Notes: generated by a model not told the origin, from the letters alone. Shown: positions 26,285 to 35,613, counted from the stretch's first letter. The stretch is DNA of 64,000 nt from Polaribacter sp. Q13 (GCF_016858305.2 NZ_CP074436.1:2376001-2440000), one strand, 5' to 3'. Made by a program: numbers and translations.

Positions 26285-26884
26285 ATGAGAAATATTGCAT
26301 TTTTAGTTTTAGCTGCTGGAAAATCATCGAGAATGAATGGTATAAAACAGCTAGAAAAAATCAATAATAAAACACTTTTAGAGCTTACTTTAGAGAAAGT
26401 ACAAACCATTTCTTCTTCAACTATCTTTTGTGTTTTAGGAGCAAATGCGGATAAAATTAAATCGGAAACACCTTTAGAAAACATCCAATTTATTGAGAAC
26501 ACTAATTTTGAAGACGGATTAAGTTCAAGCATCATTGCGGGAATCAATTATTTTAAAGAAAAGGAGTTAAATTTTGAGGGTATTTTTATTTTACTGGCAG
26601 ATCAACCAGCTATTGATGTTACCTATTTAGAAGCCATGCTTCATCTGTTTCAACAAAATAAGGATAGGATTATCGCATCTAACTATGGAGAAAAATTAGG
26701 TGTTCCTGCTATTTTTCCTAAAAAATATTTTTCAGATTTACTATTGATAAAAGGAGACAAGGGCGCAAAAGAATTCATCAATAAAAAGAAAAAAGAAGTG
26801 CTTTGCCCTAAAGAAACTACCAATTTTTTTGACATCGATACGAAAGAAGATTTGCATCGGTATAAAAATTCAATTTTAAAATAG
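26285..26884 (+). CDS. MobA/MocA-like nucleotidyltransferase
   Basis: A 199-residue NTP transferase. The start is the ATG at 26285, giving RNIAFLVLAAGKSSRMNGIKQL, the nucleotide-binding N terminus of MobA/MocA enzymes. ILLADQPAID holds the metal-binding Asp. Members attach CMP or GMP to molybdopterin cofactor. It begins 4 bp after xdhC ends, so the two form one operon for molybdenum-hydroxylase maturation. Whether it makes the cytosine or guanine dinucleotide form cannot be told from the sequence. Confidence 0.9.
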   Translation: MRNIAFLVLAAGKSSRMNGIKQLEKINNKTLLELTLEKVQTISSSTIFCVLGANADKIKSETPLENIQFIENTNFEDGLSSSIIAGINYFKEKELNFEGIFILLADQPAIDVTYLEAMLHLFQQNKDRIIASNYGEKLGVPAIFPKKYFSDLLLIKGDKGAKEFINKKKKEVLCPKETTNFFDIDTKEDLHRYKNSILK

Positions 26885-26898
26885 CTATTTTCGTGCCT

Positions 26899-29800
26899 AT
26901 GAAACTATTCAAATACTCAGTATTCACTTTACTATTCTTATTGATTTCTGCTTGCGCGACCATAAAGAAGCAAATTGCAGATAATCAACCCAATGTAATA
27001 AAAAAAGATAGTACTAAAATTGAACATACTTTTTATTTAATAGGAGATGCAGGAAACTCATCTCTTACAGAAGATTCTGCCGCTTTAAAGTATTTAAAGA
27101 ATCAAATTAAAAATGCTTCAGAAAACTCTACTTTACTTTTTTTAGGAGACAATGTATATGAAACTGGAATTCCGAAGAAAAAATCAAAAAAATATCCTTT
27201 AGCAAAAAGAAGAATTGAAGCGCAGACAGATGTTGCCAAACAATTTAAAGGAAACTCAATATTTATTCCTGGAAATCATGATTGGTACCATGGTTTAGAT
27301 GGCTTAAAAAGAGAAGAAAAATTAGTAGAAAAAGCATTAGGGAAATCATCTTTTTTACCGAATAATGGCTGTCCGTTAGAGAAAGTAAACATATCTGATG
27401 ACATTGTTTTAATTATTGTAGACACACATTGGTACTTAACAAATTGGGACAACCACCCAACAATTAATGATGAATGTGAGATTAAAACAAGAACTAAATT
27501 CTTAGACGAGTTTGAAGGTTTGATAAAAAAAGCGCGCGGAAAAACAACTATTGTGGCACTGCATCACCCAATGTTTACAAATGGTTCTCATGGCGGAAAA
27601 TATTCTTTAAAGAGCCACATGAATCCTTTACCTATTTTAGGTTCTCTAAAAAACTTAATTAGAGAAACATCTGGATTATCAAATACAGACATCCAAAATA
27701 AAAAATACAACGAACTTAGAAAACGCATTATAACATTATCTCAAGAGAATGATAAAACAATTTTTGTATCAGGTCACGATCATAATTTACAATATATTGT
27801 AGAAGACAACCTACCACAAATAGTTAGTGGTTCTGGTTCTAAAACCACACCAACAAAATTAACCGGAAATGCAAAGTTTACTTATGGAACTCAAGGTTTT
27901 ACTAAATTAGACGTATATAAAGATGGTTCGTCTAACGTGCGTTTTTATAGTGTAAAAGATGATAAAGTTGTTTATGAAACGGAAGTTCTACCTGCTAATA
28001 AAAATAAAAATTTCACCACGTACCCTAAACTTACAATTACCGAAAAGAAAGCACCTATCTACACTAAAAAAGAGGTTACAAAAAATGGGGTTTACCGATT
28101 TTTATGGGGAGAGCGTTACAGAAAATATTTTGGTACAGAAGTAAATGCGCCAACTGTAGATTTAGATACCCTTTTTGGAGGATTAAGACCGGTAAGAAAA
28201 GGTGGTGGACATCAATCTAAATCGTTAAGACTAGAAGATAAAAAAGGACGCGAATACGTAATGCGTGCCTTGCGAAAAAATGCCGTTCAATATTTACAAG
28301 CCGTTGCTTTTCAAGACCAATATATAGAAGGACAATTTAATGATACGGCTACCGAAGATTTATTAAGCGATGTATTTACAGGCTCTCACCCTTACGCGCC
28401 ATTTACTATTGGAAAATTGTCTGACGCTGTTGGTGTTTATCACACAAACCCTGTTTTATATTACATTCCTAAGCAGAATAGTTTAGGAAGTTTTAATAAT
28501 GAATTTGGTGATGAATTGTATATGATTGAAGAACGAGCGGCTTCTGGTCATGGAGACAAAAAAAGTTTTGGTTTTGCAAACAAAATAATTAGCACAGACG
28601 ACTTATTAAAGAGTTTAAGTAAAAACGAAAATCATGTTTTAGATGAAAAGGCATACATTAGAGCACGTTTGTTTGACATGCTAATTGGTGATTGGGATAG
28701 ACATGAAGACCAATGGAGATGGGCCGTTTTTAAAGAAGGAAAAGAAACAATTTACAGACCAGTTCCTAGAGATAGAGACCAAGCCTTTTCAGTTTTTGCA
28801 GATGGATTTTTACTAAATATAGCCACAAGGATAATTCCAACCTTACGTTTAATGCAATCTTACGAACAAGAATTAAATAGCCCAAAATGGTTTAATTTAG
28901 AACCGTATCCTTTAGATATGGCATTAATTACAACTGCTAATAAAAGTGTTTGGGATGCACAAGTAAACTTAATAACAACACAACTTACAGATGCGGTGAT
29001 AGATGATGCTTTTACTAATTTTCCGAAAGAAGTTAAAGACAAAACCATCTCTGAAATAAAAATAAAATTACAAGGTAGAAGACGAAATTTACAGAAAATT
29101 TCTGATTCTTATTTTCATCATATAAATAAATTTCAAGTTATAAAAGGAACTAATAAAGACGATTGGTTTGATATTGAAAGATTACCTAACGGAAACACAA
29201 AAGTTACAGGGTATCGTATAATAAAAGGTGAAAAAGGTACTGTTTTTCATGAACGAACTTACAACAAATCTATAACCAAAGAAATTTGGATTTATGGTTT
29301 AGATGATGAAGATACTTTTGTTGTTAAAGGAGCAGATAAAGACCTTATTAAAGTGAGAATTATTGGTGGACAAAACAATGATACTTATAGTATTTTAAAT
29401 GGTAAAAAGGTGAAATTATACGACTTTAAATCAAAGAAAAACACTTTTACAACTAATAAAGGACTTAAGAAATTAACGGATCATTACGAAACCAATGTGT
29501 ATGATTATAAAAAGCTAAAAAACAATCAGTTTATGATAGCACCAACATTAGGTTTCAACCCAGATGATGGGGTAAAAGTTGGGGTTTCTAATGTATACAC
29601 TGTCTATGGTTTTGAGAGAAACCCATTTAGTGCACAACATATTTTAAACGCTGCTTACTACTTTGAAACCAATGGTTTTGAACTGAATTACACTAGTGAA
29701 TTTGCAAACGTTTTTAAAAGTTGGAATTTAGGAGTAAAAGCACGCTTTACAAGTCCTAATTTTGCAATGAACTATTTTGGGTTAGGCAATTACACTATTG

Positions 29801-30582
29801 ACCCAAATAAGCATAATAATGAAAAAGAAGAAGAATATAATAGAGTCCGAATAAAAGAAGTTACCGTAGGTTCTTTTGTTCATTGGAAAGGAGATTTAGA
29901 CGCCAAGTTTAAAGTAGGAGTAAATTTTCAAAACTATAAAGTAGAAAAAACACCTGATAGAATTGTAAGTAAACCATTGGTTACAAACAGTACTATTTTT
30001 AACAACCAACAATTTATTAATACAGAAGCAGGTTACCAATTCGAAAACACCGATAATGCAGCATTCCCTACAATAGGAATGAACACATCATTGAAAGTAG
30101 GATATACTTCAAACTTAAACAACAGCAATAATTTCGGGTATTTAATTCCGGCTATTTCATTTAATCATAAATTAATTTCTAGCGAAAAATTAGTATTTGC
30201 AACTAAAGTAAAAGGTCATTTTAATTTTGGTGATTCTTATGAATTTTATCAAGCTGCAAGCGTTGGAGGAAATGATGGTTTAAGAGGATATAGAAATCAA
30301 CGATTTACAGGCAAAAATTCTTTATATCAATCTACAGACATACGCCTACTTTTAACAAAAATTAAAACAAGTATTGTTCCTTTAAGCATTGGTATGTATG
30401 GTGGTTTTGATTACGGAACTGTTTGGGGGCAACAAAATACTACGTTTAACAACACTAAATTTAATACGTCTATTGGTGGTGGCGTTTTCTTTAATGCGGC
30501 AAATATGTTAGTTGCAAACGTGGCTGTGTTTAACAGTAATGATGGAGTAAGAGCAACCGTTAATTTAGGATTCAACTTTTAA
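26899..30582 (+). CDS. Lipoprotein with metallophosphatase, kinase-like and beta-barrel regions
   Basis: 1227 residues from the ATG at 26899. Lipoprotein signal FTLLFLLISAC (Cys19). Metallophosphoesterase motifs follow: GDAG (Asp50), GDN (84-85), GNHD (127-128), LHHP (222-223) and GHDH (293-295), a full dinuclear-metal set. Residues about 430-640 look like an atypical kinase of Fam20/CotH type: glycine-rich GGGHQSKSLRL, then REYVMRALRK, then LIGDWDRHEDQW (Asp598, Asp600) and PVPRDRDQAF (Asp625, Asp627). That reading is inference. From about 880 the C terminus is a BamA/TamA-like barrel, with SVGGNDGLRGYRNQRFTG as an Omp85-type loop and VNLGFNF at the end. The substrate is unknown. Confidence 0.83.
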   Translation: MKLFKYSVFTLLFLLISACATIKKQIADNQPNVIKKDSTKIEHTFYLIGDAGNSSLTEDSAALKYLKNQIKNASENSTLLFLGDNVYETGIPKKKSKKYPLAKRRIEAQTDVAKQFKGNSIFIPGNHDWYHGLDGLKREEKLVEKALGKSSFLPNNGCPLEKVNISDDIVLIIVDTHWYLTNWDNHPTINDECEIKTRTKFLDEFEGLIKKARGKTTIVALHHPMFTNGSHGGKYSLKSHMNPLPILGSLKNLIRETSGLSNTDIQNKKYNELRKRIITLSQENDKTIFVSGHDHNLQYIVEDNLPQIVSGSGSKTTPTKLTGNAKFTYGTQGFTKLDVYKDGSSNVRFYSVKDDKVVYETEVLPANKNKNFTTYPKLTITEKKAPIYTKKEVTKNGVYRFLWGERYRKYFGTEVNAPTVDLDTLFGGLRPVRKGGGHQSKSLRLEDKKGREYVMRALRKNAVQYLQAVAFQDQYIEGQFNDTATEDLLSDVFTGSHPYAPFTIGKLSDAVGVYHTNPVLYYIPKQNSLGSFNNEFGDELYMIEERAASGHGDKKSFGFANKIISTDDLLKSLSKNENHVLDEKAYIRARLFDMLIGDWDRHEDQWRWAVFKEGKETIYRPVPRDRDQAFSVFADGFLLNIATRIIPTLRLMQSYEQELNSPKWFNLEPYPLDMALITTANKSVWDAQVNLITTQLTDAVIDDAFTNFPKEVKDKTISEIKIKLQGRRRNLQKISDSYFHHINKFQVIKGTNKDDWFDIERLPNGNTKVTGYRIIKGEKGTVFHERTYNKSITKEIWIYGLDDEDTFVVKGADKDLIKVRIIGGQNNDTYSILNGKKVKLYDFKSKKNTFTTNKGLKKLTDHYETNVYDYKKLKNNQFMIAPTLGFNPDDGVKVGVSNVYTVYGFERNPFSAQHILNAAYYFETNGFELNYTSEFANVFKSWNLGVKARFTSPNFAMNYFGLGNYTIDPNKHNNEKEEEYNRVRIKEVTVGSFVHWKGDLDAKFKVGVNFQNYKVEKTPDRIVSKPLVTNSTIFNNQQFINTEAGYQFENTDNAAFPTIGMNTSLKVGYTSNLNNSNNFGYLIPAISFNHKLISSEKLVFATKVKGHFNFGDSYEFYQAASVGGNDGLRGYRNQRFTGKNSLYQSTDIRLLLTKIKTSIVPLSIGMYGGFDYGTVWGQQNTTFNNTKFNTSIGGGVFFNAANMLVANVAVFNSNDGVRATVNLGFNF

Positions 30583-30587
30583 TAAAT

Positions 30588-30968
30588 ATGGATAAAATAG
30601 CATTAATTTCAGGAGCAATATTTGGATTAACAGCCGTAATATTTGGCGCATTTGGGGCTCATTTATTAAAGAAAAAATTATCAACAGACCAACTACAAAG
30701 TTTTGAAACTGGTGTAAAATACCAAATGTATCATGCCATTGTATTGCTCGTTTTAGGTTTTCAATTAAACCATAAACTTACCATTGACAACTACATCGTT
30801 TATACATTTATTATTGGAATCCTTTTATTTTCATTTTCTATTTATGGCTTGGTAATTTCATCTGCCAATAATAAAAAACTAAAATTTTTAGGTCCAATTA
30901 CACCATTAGGAGGTTTATTCTTAATAATAGGTTGGGGTCTGCTAATCTATAAGTTTGTGCAATTATAA
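30588..30968 (+). CDS. DUF423 family membrane protein
   Basis: A 126-residue inner-membrane protein with four predicted helices. The family start LISGAIFGLTAVIFGAFGAHLLKK and the central KYQMYHAIVLLVLGF are DUF423 hallmarks; GPITPLGGLFLIIGWGLL ends it. Function is unknown in the family. It begins 5 bp after the phosphatase-barrel gene on the same strand, so it probably shares its transcript. It ends at a bidirectional hairpin. Confidence 0.9.
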   Translation: MDKIALISGAIFGLTAVIFGAFGAHLLKKKLSTDQLQSFETGVKYQMYHAIVLLVLGFQLNHKLTIDNYIVYTFIIGILLFSFSIYGLVISSANNKKLKFLGPITPLGGLFLIIGWGLLIYKFVQL

Positions 30969-30974
30969 CTAATT

Positions 30975-31013
30975 AAATAACTGCATTACAGAAATATATT
31001 AATGCTGTTATTT
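30975..31013. terminator. Bidirectional terminator hairpin
   Basis: A 14-bp stem AAATAACTGCATTA (30975-30988) pairs with 31000-31013 with one mismatch and an 11-nt loop. It sits exactly between the convergent DUF423 and 5-FCL genes. Confidence 0.75.
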
Positions 31014-31021
31014 CTAAAAAA

Positions 31022-31573
31022 CTATTGCTTTGGATACATTACTTTATCTAAAGCAATATCATATTTATCTACATCCTGAATGATATCGATTGGCTTAAAA
31101 AAGTTTAAACCCATTAATTTTACATCCTTTCTACAATTAGCTAAAAAACGATCATAATAACCCTTTCCGTAACCTACTCGGTAATTTTTTGTATCAGAAA
31201 TTAACATGGGTACAAAAACTAAATCTAGCTCCTTTTCTAAAACTTCTTGTGCATTAATAGGTTCTGGAACGCCAAATTTATTCAGTTCTAATATGGTGTT
31301 TTCTTCTAAATAAAAATGAGATAAGGTATTGTCTTTAAAATTACATTTACTAACAACAACTCGTTTATTTTTATTTCTAAAATAGGCAATTAATGGTTTT
31401 GTATCTATTTCTTTAAACTTTTTTAAAGATAGAAATAAATGCACATTCTTAACTTTAGAGATATCCAAATCATAAACTTGTTGATAGATATTTTCTTGAA
31501 ATTTCTGAATTTGATTTCCCGTTAAATCTTGGCGTTTTTGCTTATAACGAACTCTAAGGTCTTGCTTTTTCAT
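31022..31573 (-). CDS. fau: 5-formyltetrahydrofolate cyclo-ligase
   Basis: A 183-residue folate enzyme that converts 5-formyl-THF to 5,10-methenyl-THF with ATP. It carries the N-terminal RVRYKQKRQDL, a PLIAYFRNKNKRVVVSK strand, and the signature VGYGKGYYDRFLA for the phosphate site. The ATG at 31573 gives MKKQDLRVRYKQ, a normal family start. The length is typical. It is the last gene of a short minus-strand group that also contains DUF3781 and MmcQ genes. Confidence 0.94.
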   Translation of the reverse strand: MKKQDLRVRYKQKRQDLTGNQIQKFQENIYQQVYDLDISKVKNVHLFLSLKKFKEIDTKPLIAYFRNKNKRVVVSKCNFKDNTLSHFYLEENTILELNKFGVPEPINAQEVLEKELDLVFVPMLISDTKNYRVGYGKGYYDRFLANCRKDVKLMGLNFFKPIDIIQDVDKYDIALDKVMYPKQ

Positions 31574-31625
31574 GAATTAAAAATGTTTTAAATATATATC
31601 TTCCTAAAAAAAAGTGAAATACTTT

Positions 31626-31880
31626 TTATAATTTATCTACCGTGATTACGCTAAAAGTACTTGAATTAATGGTGATTTTTATATGATGTTCCTCGTTAGA
31701 AATATAAAAATTCTTTCCTTTTTTTATGTAATTTTCTAAAGGACTTTCTTCTAGTACTTTTTTGATGAGTGCCTCACTCTCCTCATTAGAAAAATTGCTT
31801 TTTAATTTTTTATTGATCCGTCCATAAACGAGTTTTGTATAGCAATGCTTTTTTACAATTTCATTTTTATTGATTATCAT
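31626..31880 (-). CDS. DUF3781 family protein
   Basis: An 84-residue protein with the DUF3781 pattern CYTKLVYGRINKKLKSNF near the start, then GKNFYISNEEHHIKITINSS and FSVITVDKL at the end. It is soluble and has no known role. It overlaps the MmcQ/YjbR stop by 4 bp, so the two are probably co-translated. That pairing hints at a common pathway that the sequence does not reveal. Confidence 0.88.
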   Translation of the reverse strand: MIINKNEIVKKHCYTKLVYGRINKKLKSNFSNEESEALIKKVLEESPLENYIKKGKNFYISNEEHHIKITINSSTFSVITVDKL

Positions 31881-32245
31881 AAACTAGTCAGTTCTTCTTT
31901 TATTTTTTTAGTTAAACCACTCACCACCAAATCGTAAGAATGATCTATCAATTCTTTTGCCAAATCATCTGAAACATCACTAGAATTTAGTAAAACAGTA
32001 TTCCAATGTTTTTTATTCATATGAAAACCTGCAGAAATACCTTCGTATTCTTCACGTAATTCTTCTGCTTTTTCTGGGTTACATTTTAAATTGACTTTAG
32101 CCTCACTTTTTTCCCAAGAAGTTAAACCTGTTAATAAAAACATTTTGTTCATCACTTTAAAAACCAACGTTACATCATCAAAAGGAAAATGTTCCGTAAC
32201 TCCTTTTTTAGAAATACAATAATCTCTTAATTGTTCTATATGCAT
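31877..32245 (-). CDS. MmcQ/YjbR family protein
   Basis: A 122-residue protein of the CyaY-like MmcQ/YjbR fold. HFPFDDVTLVFKVMNKMF, VNLKCNPEKAEELR and HMNKKHWNTVLL are the family motifs. It is often annotated as DNA-binding, but a firm function is lacking. The ATG at 32245 gives MHIEQLRDYC, the normal start. It overlaps the DUF3781 gene by 4 bp on the 3' side. The divergent corA gene starts 75 bp upstream. Confidence 0.92.
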   Translation of the reverse strand: MHIEQLRDYCISKKGVTEHFPFDDVTLVFKVMNKMFLLTGLTSWEKSEAKVNLKCNPEKAEELREEYEGISAGFHMNKKHWNTVLLNSSDVSDDLAKELIDHSYDLVVSGLTKKIKEELTSL

Positions 32246-32320
32246 AAACTCTTTATTTTAAAATTGATATTATTACAATTTAAAAAGTATCTTTATAAAC
32301 CAAATTTACAACTATTTTAT

Positions 32321-33304
32321 ATGGAGGAAAATGATTTTTTAGACAATACCAATGTAATTAAGTATTCTAGTAATACTTATGAAAAATCTGATTTTTCTGA
32401 CATTTCTCAAATTAAATTAACACAAGGAACAGAAATTATAGAATGGGTAAATACCTATGGAATTCATTACGAAAACGAATGTAAAAAGGTAATTAGTCAG
32501 AATAATTTAGATGATTTTTTAATTAAATTATTGAGTGATTCAGACCATCCTAACAAAGTAATTATACTAGAAAATATCTTATTTTTAACTACACGCGTAT
32601 TAATTACAACTGATAATAAGTTAGATTCTGAACAAATGATTTTTATAGTTTCGCCAGATTTTTTATGGTCTATTCAAGAAAGGTCTGGAGATTATTTTGG
32701 ATGGATTCGAGAACGTCTGGAAGGTAATAAAGGTATTGTTAGAAAAAAGAATGCAGATTATTTACTCTTTTTAATCTTGGAATCTATTGTAGACAATTAC
32801 CAAGACACTTATTTAGAAAATGCAGAATTAAGCTCAGACAAATTAAGTTCTTCGAATATAAAACCAACACCAGAATTTACATCATTGGTTGAAAAAAGGA
32901 AACAAGAATTATTCAATTTTAAAAAAGCAACACTTACCTTAAGAGACACTATTATAAAATTGGAAAAAGTACATATTGAAGGTTTTAACATAAAGTATTT
33001 TAGCGAATTAAAAGAACAATCCAATAATTTAATTTCTAATATAGATTTTGAACTACAAGAATTAGAAAGTAAAATAAACTTAATTTTCAGTATTCAAGGA
33101 CATCGATTAAATGAGGTAATGAAAACCTTAACTATTTTATCCGTCGTTTTTATTCCTCTTACTTTTTTAGCAGGAATTTACGGAATGAACTTTGAAAATA
33201 TCCCTGAGTTAAAATATGAATATAGCTACTTTATTTTATTAGCTGCAATGGTTGTAATCACCATTTTTTCTGTATGGTATTTTAAACGTAAAAAGTGGTT
33301 TTAG
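32321..33304 (+). CDS. corA: CorA-type divalent metal (Mg/Co) transporter
   Basis: 327 residues from the ATG at 32321. The upstream frame extends to a TTG, but that part overlaps the divergent gene's start and lacks similarity. The N-terminal alpha/beta domain includes TEIIEWVNTYGI and a long helical stalk (residues about 210-265). The C-terminal signature helix ends in IYGMNF, the GMN ion-selectivity motif, followed by a second helix (YFILLAAMVVITIFSVWYF) and a basic tail (KRKKW). It mediates Mg2+ and perhaps Co2+ uptake. Its stop lies 1 bp from the stop of the convergent small gene. Confidence 0.95.
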   Translation: MEENDFLDNTNVIKYSSNTYEKSDFSDISQIKLTQGTEIIEWVNTYGIHYENECKKVISQNNLDDFLIKLLSDSDHPNKVIILENILFLTTRVLITTDNKLDSEQMIFIVSPDFLWSIQERSGDYFGWIRERLEGNKGIVRKKNADYLLFLILESIVDNYQDTYLENAELSSDKLSSSNIKPTPEFTSLVEKRKQELFNFKKATLTLRDTIIKLEKVHIEGFNIKYFSELKEQSNNLISNIDFELQELESKINLIFSIQGHRLNEVMKTLTILSVVFIPLTFLAGIYGMNFENIPELKYEYSYFILLAAMVVITIFSVWYFKRKKWF

Positions 33305-33305
33305 A

Positions 33306-33545
33306 TTACCTTTCTTTTAAAAGGTCACAAATTACAACAATTAAGGCCATAGCACCAAATATCAACAAAAACCATTTCACCAAATTGATAGTTAAATAAA
33401 TTCCAAAACCTTTACTAGAATCACTTTTCTGTAATGTATTTATAATTGAATTTATCTTATTAGAATGTTCCAATAGAAAATAGAAAACCAATGACAGTAA
33501 TGACAATCCTAAAACCTTAACAAGTTTTAAATTAACTTTTTTCAT
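33306..33545 (-). CDS. Small two-TM membrane protein, unknown
   Basis: A 79-residue protein with two hydrophobic helices (LVKVLGLSLLSLVFYFLL and LVKWFLLIFGAMALIVVICD) separated by a polar loop of about 25 residues (KINSIINTLQKSDSSKGFG). No motif or family is recognised. It starts 28 bp after the cyclase-family gene on the same strand and could be co-transcribed. It ends almost on top of corA. Confidence 0.7.
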   Translation of the reverse strand: MKKVNLKLVKVLGLSLLSLVFYFLLEHSNKINSIINTLQKSDSSKGFGIYLTINLVKWFLLIFGAMALIVVICDLLKER

Positions 33546-33573
33546 TTAAAAACTTCTCAACATATATCTAAAT

Positions 33574-34323
33574 CTACTTTATAATTTTATACAAAATTGG
33601 CTTACTTGGAGTAGCATCATTTTCAAAAGGTGCAATCATTAAATTTAATAAATACTCACCATCAGCAACATCATTTGGTACAAAAATAAATTCTGTAATG
33701 GTTGCATGCATTCTTAATTTCCCTGAAGTATTCCAAAATATGTTATGAACTTCTAATTTACCATCATCTTTTTCTTTATCTACCGAAGGCAAATCGATTA
33801 ACAAATGTCTAATCCCTTTTTCTACTAAATAACTAGCCGCTTCATTAGATAAATACGCCGGATTGGTATTAAAATATCTCGTTTCTTTTTTGTCTGATAA
33901 ATTTGGTAAAGTTCTAATTACAATAGCGTCTCTCTTTTTATTTCTTAACGCTGTTTTTAACTGTTTTTCAGAAATCACAAAATCACTTCCTATTTTTTCA
34001 GGAGCAACCGTAACCAATTCTGCCACAAAGAAATAATGTTTTAAATTCTGATTCACAGAATGCACTTTTTTGGTAATATGACCAACACATTCTGTATGTG
34101 TAATATGAGAATGTGGGTTAAATTGAATATTATTAAAATTAACCACTGCACCATTAGCCACACTAACTTCGTAACCATCAAAAGATGCTGGTCCTATTTT
34201 AGGGTCTTCAATTCCCCAAGCATTTATATTATTTTTTGTAACATCTATAGGAATAGAAATATCTATAGGTTCCGATACATTTATCTCTATTTTTCTTGAA
34301 TTGTATTCTATAACCGCTTTCAT
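33574..34323 (-). CDS. Cyclase-family (KynB-like) metal hydrolase
   Basis: A 249-residue protein of the cyclase family that includes bacterial arylformamidase (KynB). The metal-binding region is NPHSHITHTECVGHIT; the family consensus is HxGTHxD, and here the Asp position is replaced by Glu/Cys context, a clear deviation. LLIDLPSVDKEKDDGKLEVH and the HNIFW segment match the later metal and substrate motifs. The substrate is not assignable. It is read with the small two-TM gene downstream. Confidence 0.82.
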   Translation of the reverse strand: MKAVIEYNSRKIEINVSEPIDISIPIDVTKNNINAWGIEDPKIGPASFDGYEVSVANGAVVNFNNIQFNPHSHITHTECVGHITKKVHSVNQNLKHYFFVAELVTVAPEKIGSDFVISEKQLKTALRNKKRDAIVIRTLPNLSDKKETRYFNTNPAYLSNEAASYLVEKGIRHLLIDLPSVDKEKDDGKLEVHNIFWNTSGKLRMHATITEFIFVPNDVADGEYLLNLMIAPFENDATPSKPILYKIIK

Positions 34324-34449
34324 ATTTGCCTTACTTATTTCAGTAAATTTTAGTTTTTACCACAGACTCAAATATAAGTTTTTAAATTTGTTTTCTCTAT
34401 TTTTAGGTTGTTCAATCTTTATATTTAACAACAATTAACAGCCCTAAAA

Positions 34450-35577
34450 CTAGTTGACCATAAATAAATCTGAAGAAATACCATCTGATAAAAACTTTCC
34501 TTTTTCTGTGGTCCTTAAAATTCTATTTTCGATGATTAACAGTTCTTGTTCTAAATATTTTTCGGCTTGTTTTTTAAGATACCATAGATGTTTTTCTCCA
34601 AAATCCTTTTCAATCTTTTCTAAGGAAACACCCCAAATGGTTCGTAAACCTGTCATAATATACTCATTATAACCATCTGTTTTTGTTAAAGTCTCTCTTT
34701 CTATAGGAAGTGTATTTTCTTGAATAGCTTTTATATATATTGCATTATTTCTCACATTCCAACTTCGTTGGATACCATTAAAGGAATGTGCAGAAGGCCC
34801 AATACCTAAATACGATTTTCCTAACCAATAAGAAGAATTATTTTGACTAAAAAAACCTTCTTTACCAAAGTTAGACAACTCATAATGCACAAAATCTACC
34901 TTTTTTAATTCTTCTATTAAAATATGGAATTGCTCCTCTGCTTTTTCATCATCAACATTTTTAATTTTCCCTTTTTTTATCAACGTCGCTAATGCCGTTT
35001 TTGGCTCTACCGTTAACGCATAACTAGATATATGAGGAATTCCAAAACTCAATGCAGTTTGTATATTATCTCTCCATTCCTCATTTGTACAATCTGGAAT
35101 TCCGTAAATTAAATCGACAGAAATATTACTAAAGTGGCGAATCGCTATAGATAGGCAGTTTTTTGCTTCCGACGAATTATGCGCACGATTCATCAGTTTT
35201 AAATCTTTCTCAAAAAAAGATTGCACTCCAATACTTAATCTATTGATGGGAGTTTTAGAAAGCTCTATTATTTTTTCTTCAGATAAATCATCTGGATTTG
35301 CCTCTAACGTAATTTCTGGATTCTCAACAACCGTATGATTTTGATAAACAGCATCAATCAATAATTGAATTTCATCTGTATTTAAAACAGAGGGCGTGCC
35401 ACCACCAAAATAAATAGTTTCTATAACGGTGTTTTCTAACTCATCTTTTCTAATTTCTATCTCTTTTACAAGTGATGAAATCATATCCTCTTTCTTCTTT
35501 AAAGAAGTAGAAAAATGAAAATCGCAATAAAAACATGCTTGTTTACAAAATGGTATGTGAATGTAGATTCCTGCCAA
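34450..35577 (-). CDS. hemW: Radical SAM protein HemW (heme chaperone)
   Basis: A 375-residue radical SAM protein. The N terminus GIYIHIPFCKQACFYCDF contains the CxxxCxxC cluster ligands and the extra Cys-free HemW spacing. YFGGGTPSVL binds S-adenosylmethionine, and LTVEPKTALA, LGIGPSAHSF and the C-terminal HemN-like domain follow. HemW is a heme-binding chaperone that lacks the coproporphyrinogen oxidase residues of HemN. Length and start match the HemW group. It lies downstream of ruvC and an S23-type gene on the minus strand. Confidence 0.94.
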   Translation of the reverse strand: MAGIYIHIPFCKQACFYCDFHFSTSLKKKEDMISSLVKEIEIRKDELENTVIETIYFGGGTPSVLNTDEIQLLIDAVYQNHTVVENPEITLEANPDDLSEEKIIELSKTPINRLSIGVQSFFEKDLKLMNRAHNSSEAKNCLSIAIRHFSNISVDLIYGIPDCTNEEWRDNIQTALSFGIPHISSYALTVEPKTALATLIKKGKIKNVDDEKAEEQFHILIEELKKVDFVHYELSNFGKEGFFSQNNSSYWLGKSYLGIGPSAHSFNGIQRSWNVRNNAIYIKAIQENTLPIERETLTKTDGYNEYIMTGLRTIWGVSLEKIEKDFGEKHLWYLKKQAEKYLEQELLIIENRILRTTEKGKFLSDGISSDLFMVN

Positions 35578-35583
35578 AATAAA

Positions 35584-35608
35584 TTATCAATTATCGGTTA
35601 TCAATTAT
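35584..35608 (+). repeat. Short tandem repeat beside the S23-type gene
   Basis: TATCAATTATCGGT is followed at once by a second TATCAATTATCG. Its inverse (TTGATAATTG) occurs on the other side of the gene at about 35978-35988. Confidence 0.6.
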
Positions 35609-35613
35609 CGCAA

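Noticed and set aside
32231..32320. N-terminal extension of corA from TTG
   Set aside because: It overlaps the divergent MmcQ gene start and has no family similarity; the ATG at 32321 is better.
35584..35608. CRISPR-like direct repeats
   Set aside because: There are only two 12-14 bp units with no spacer or cas gene.
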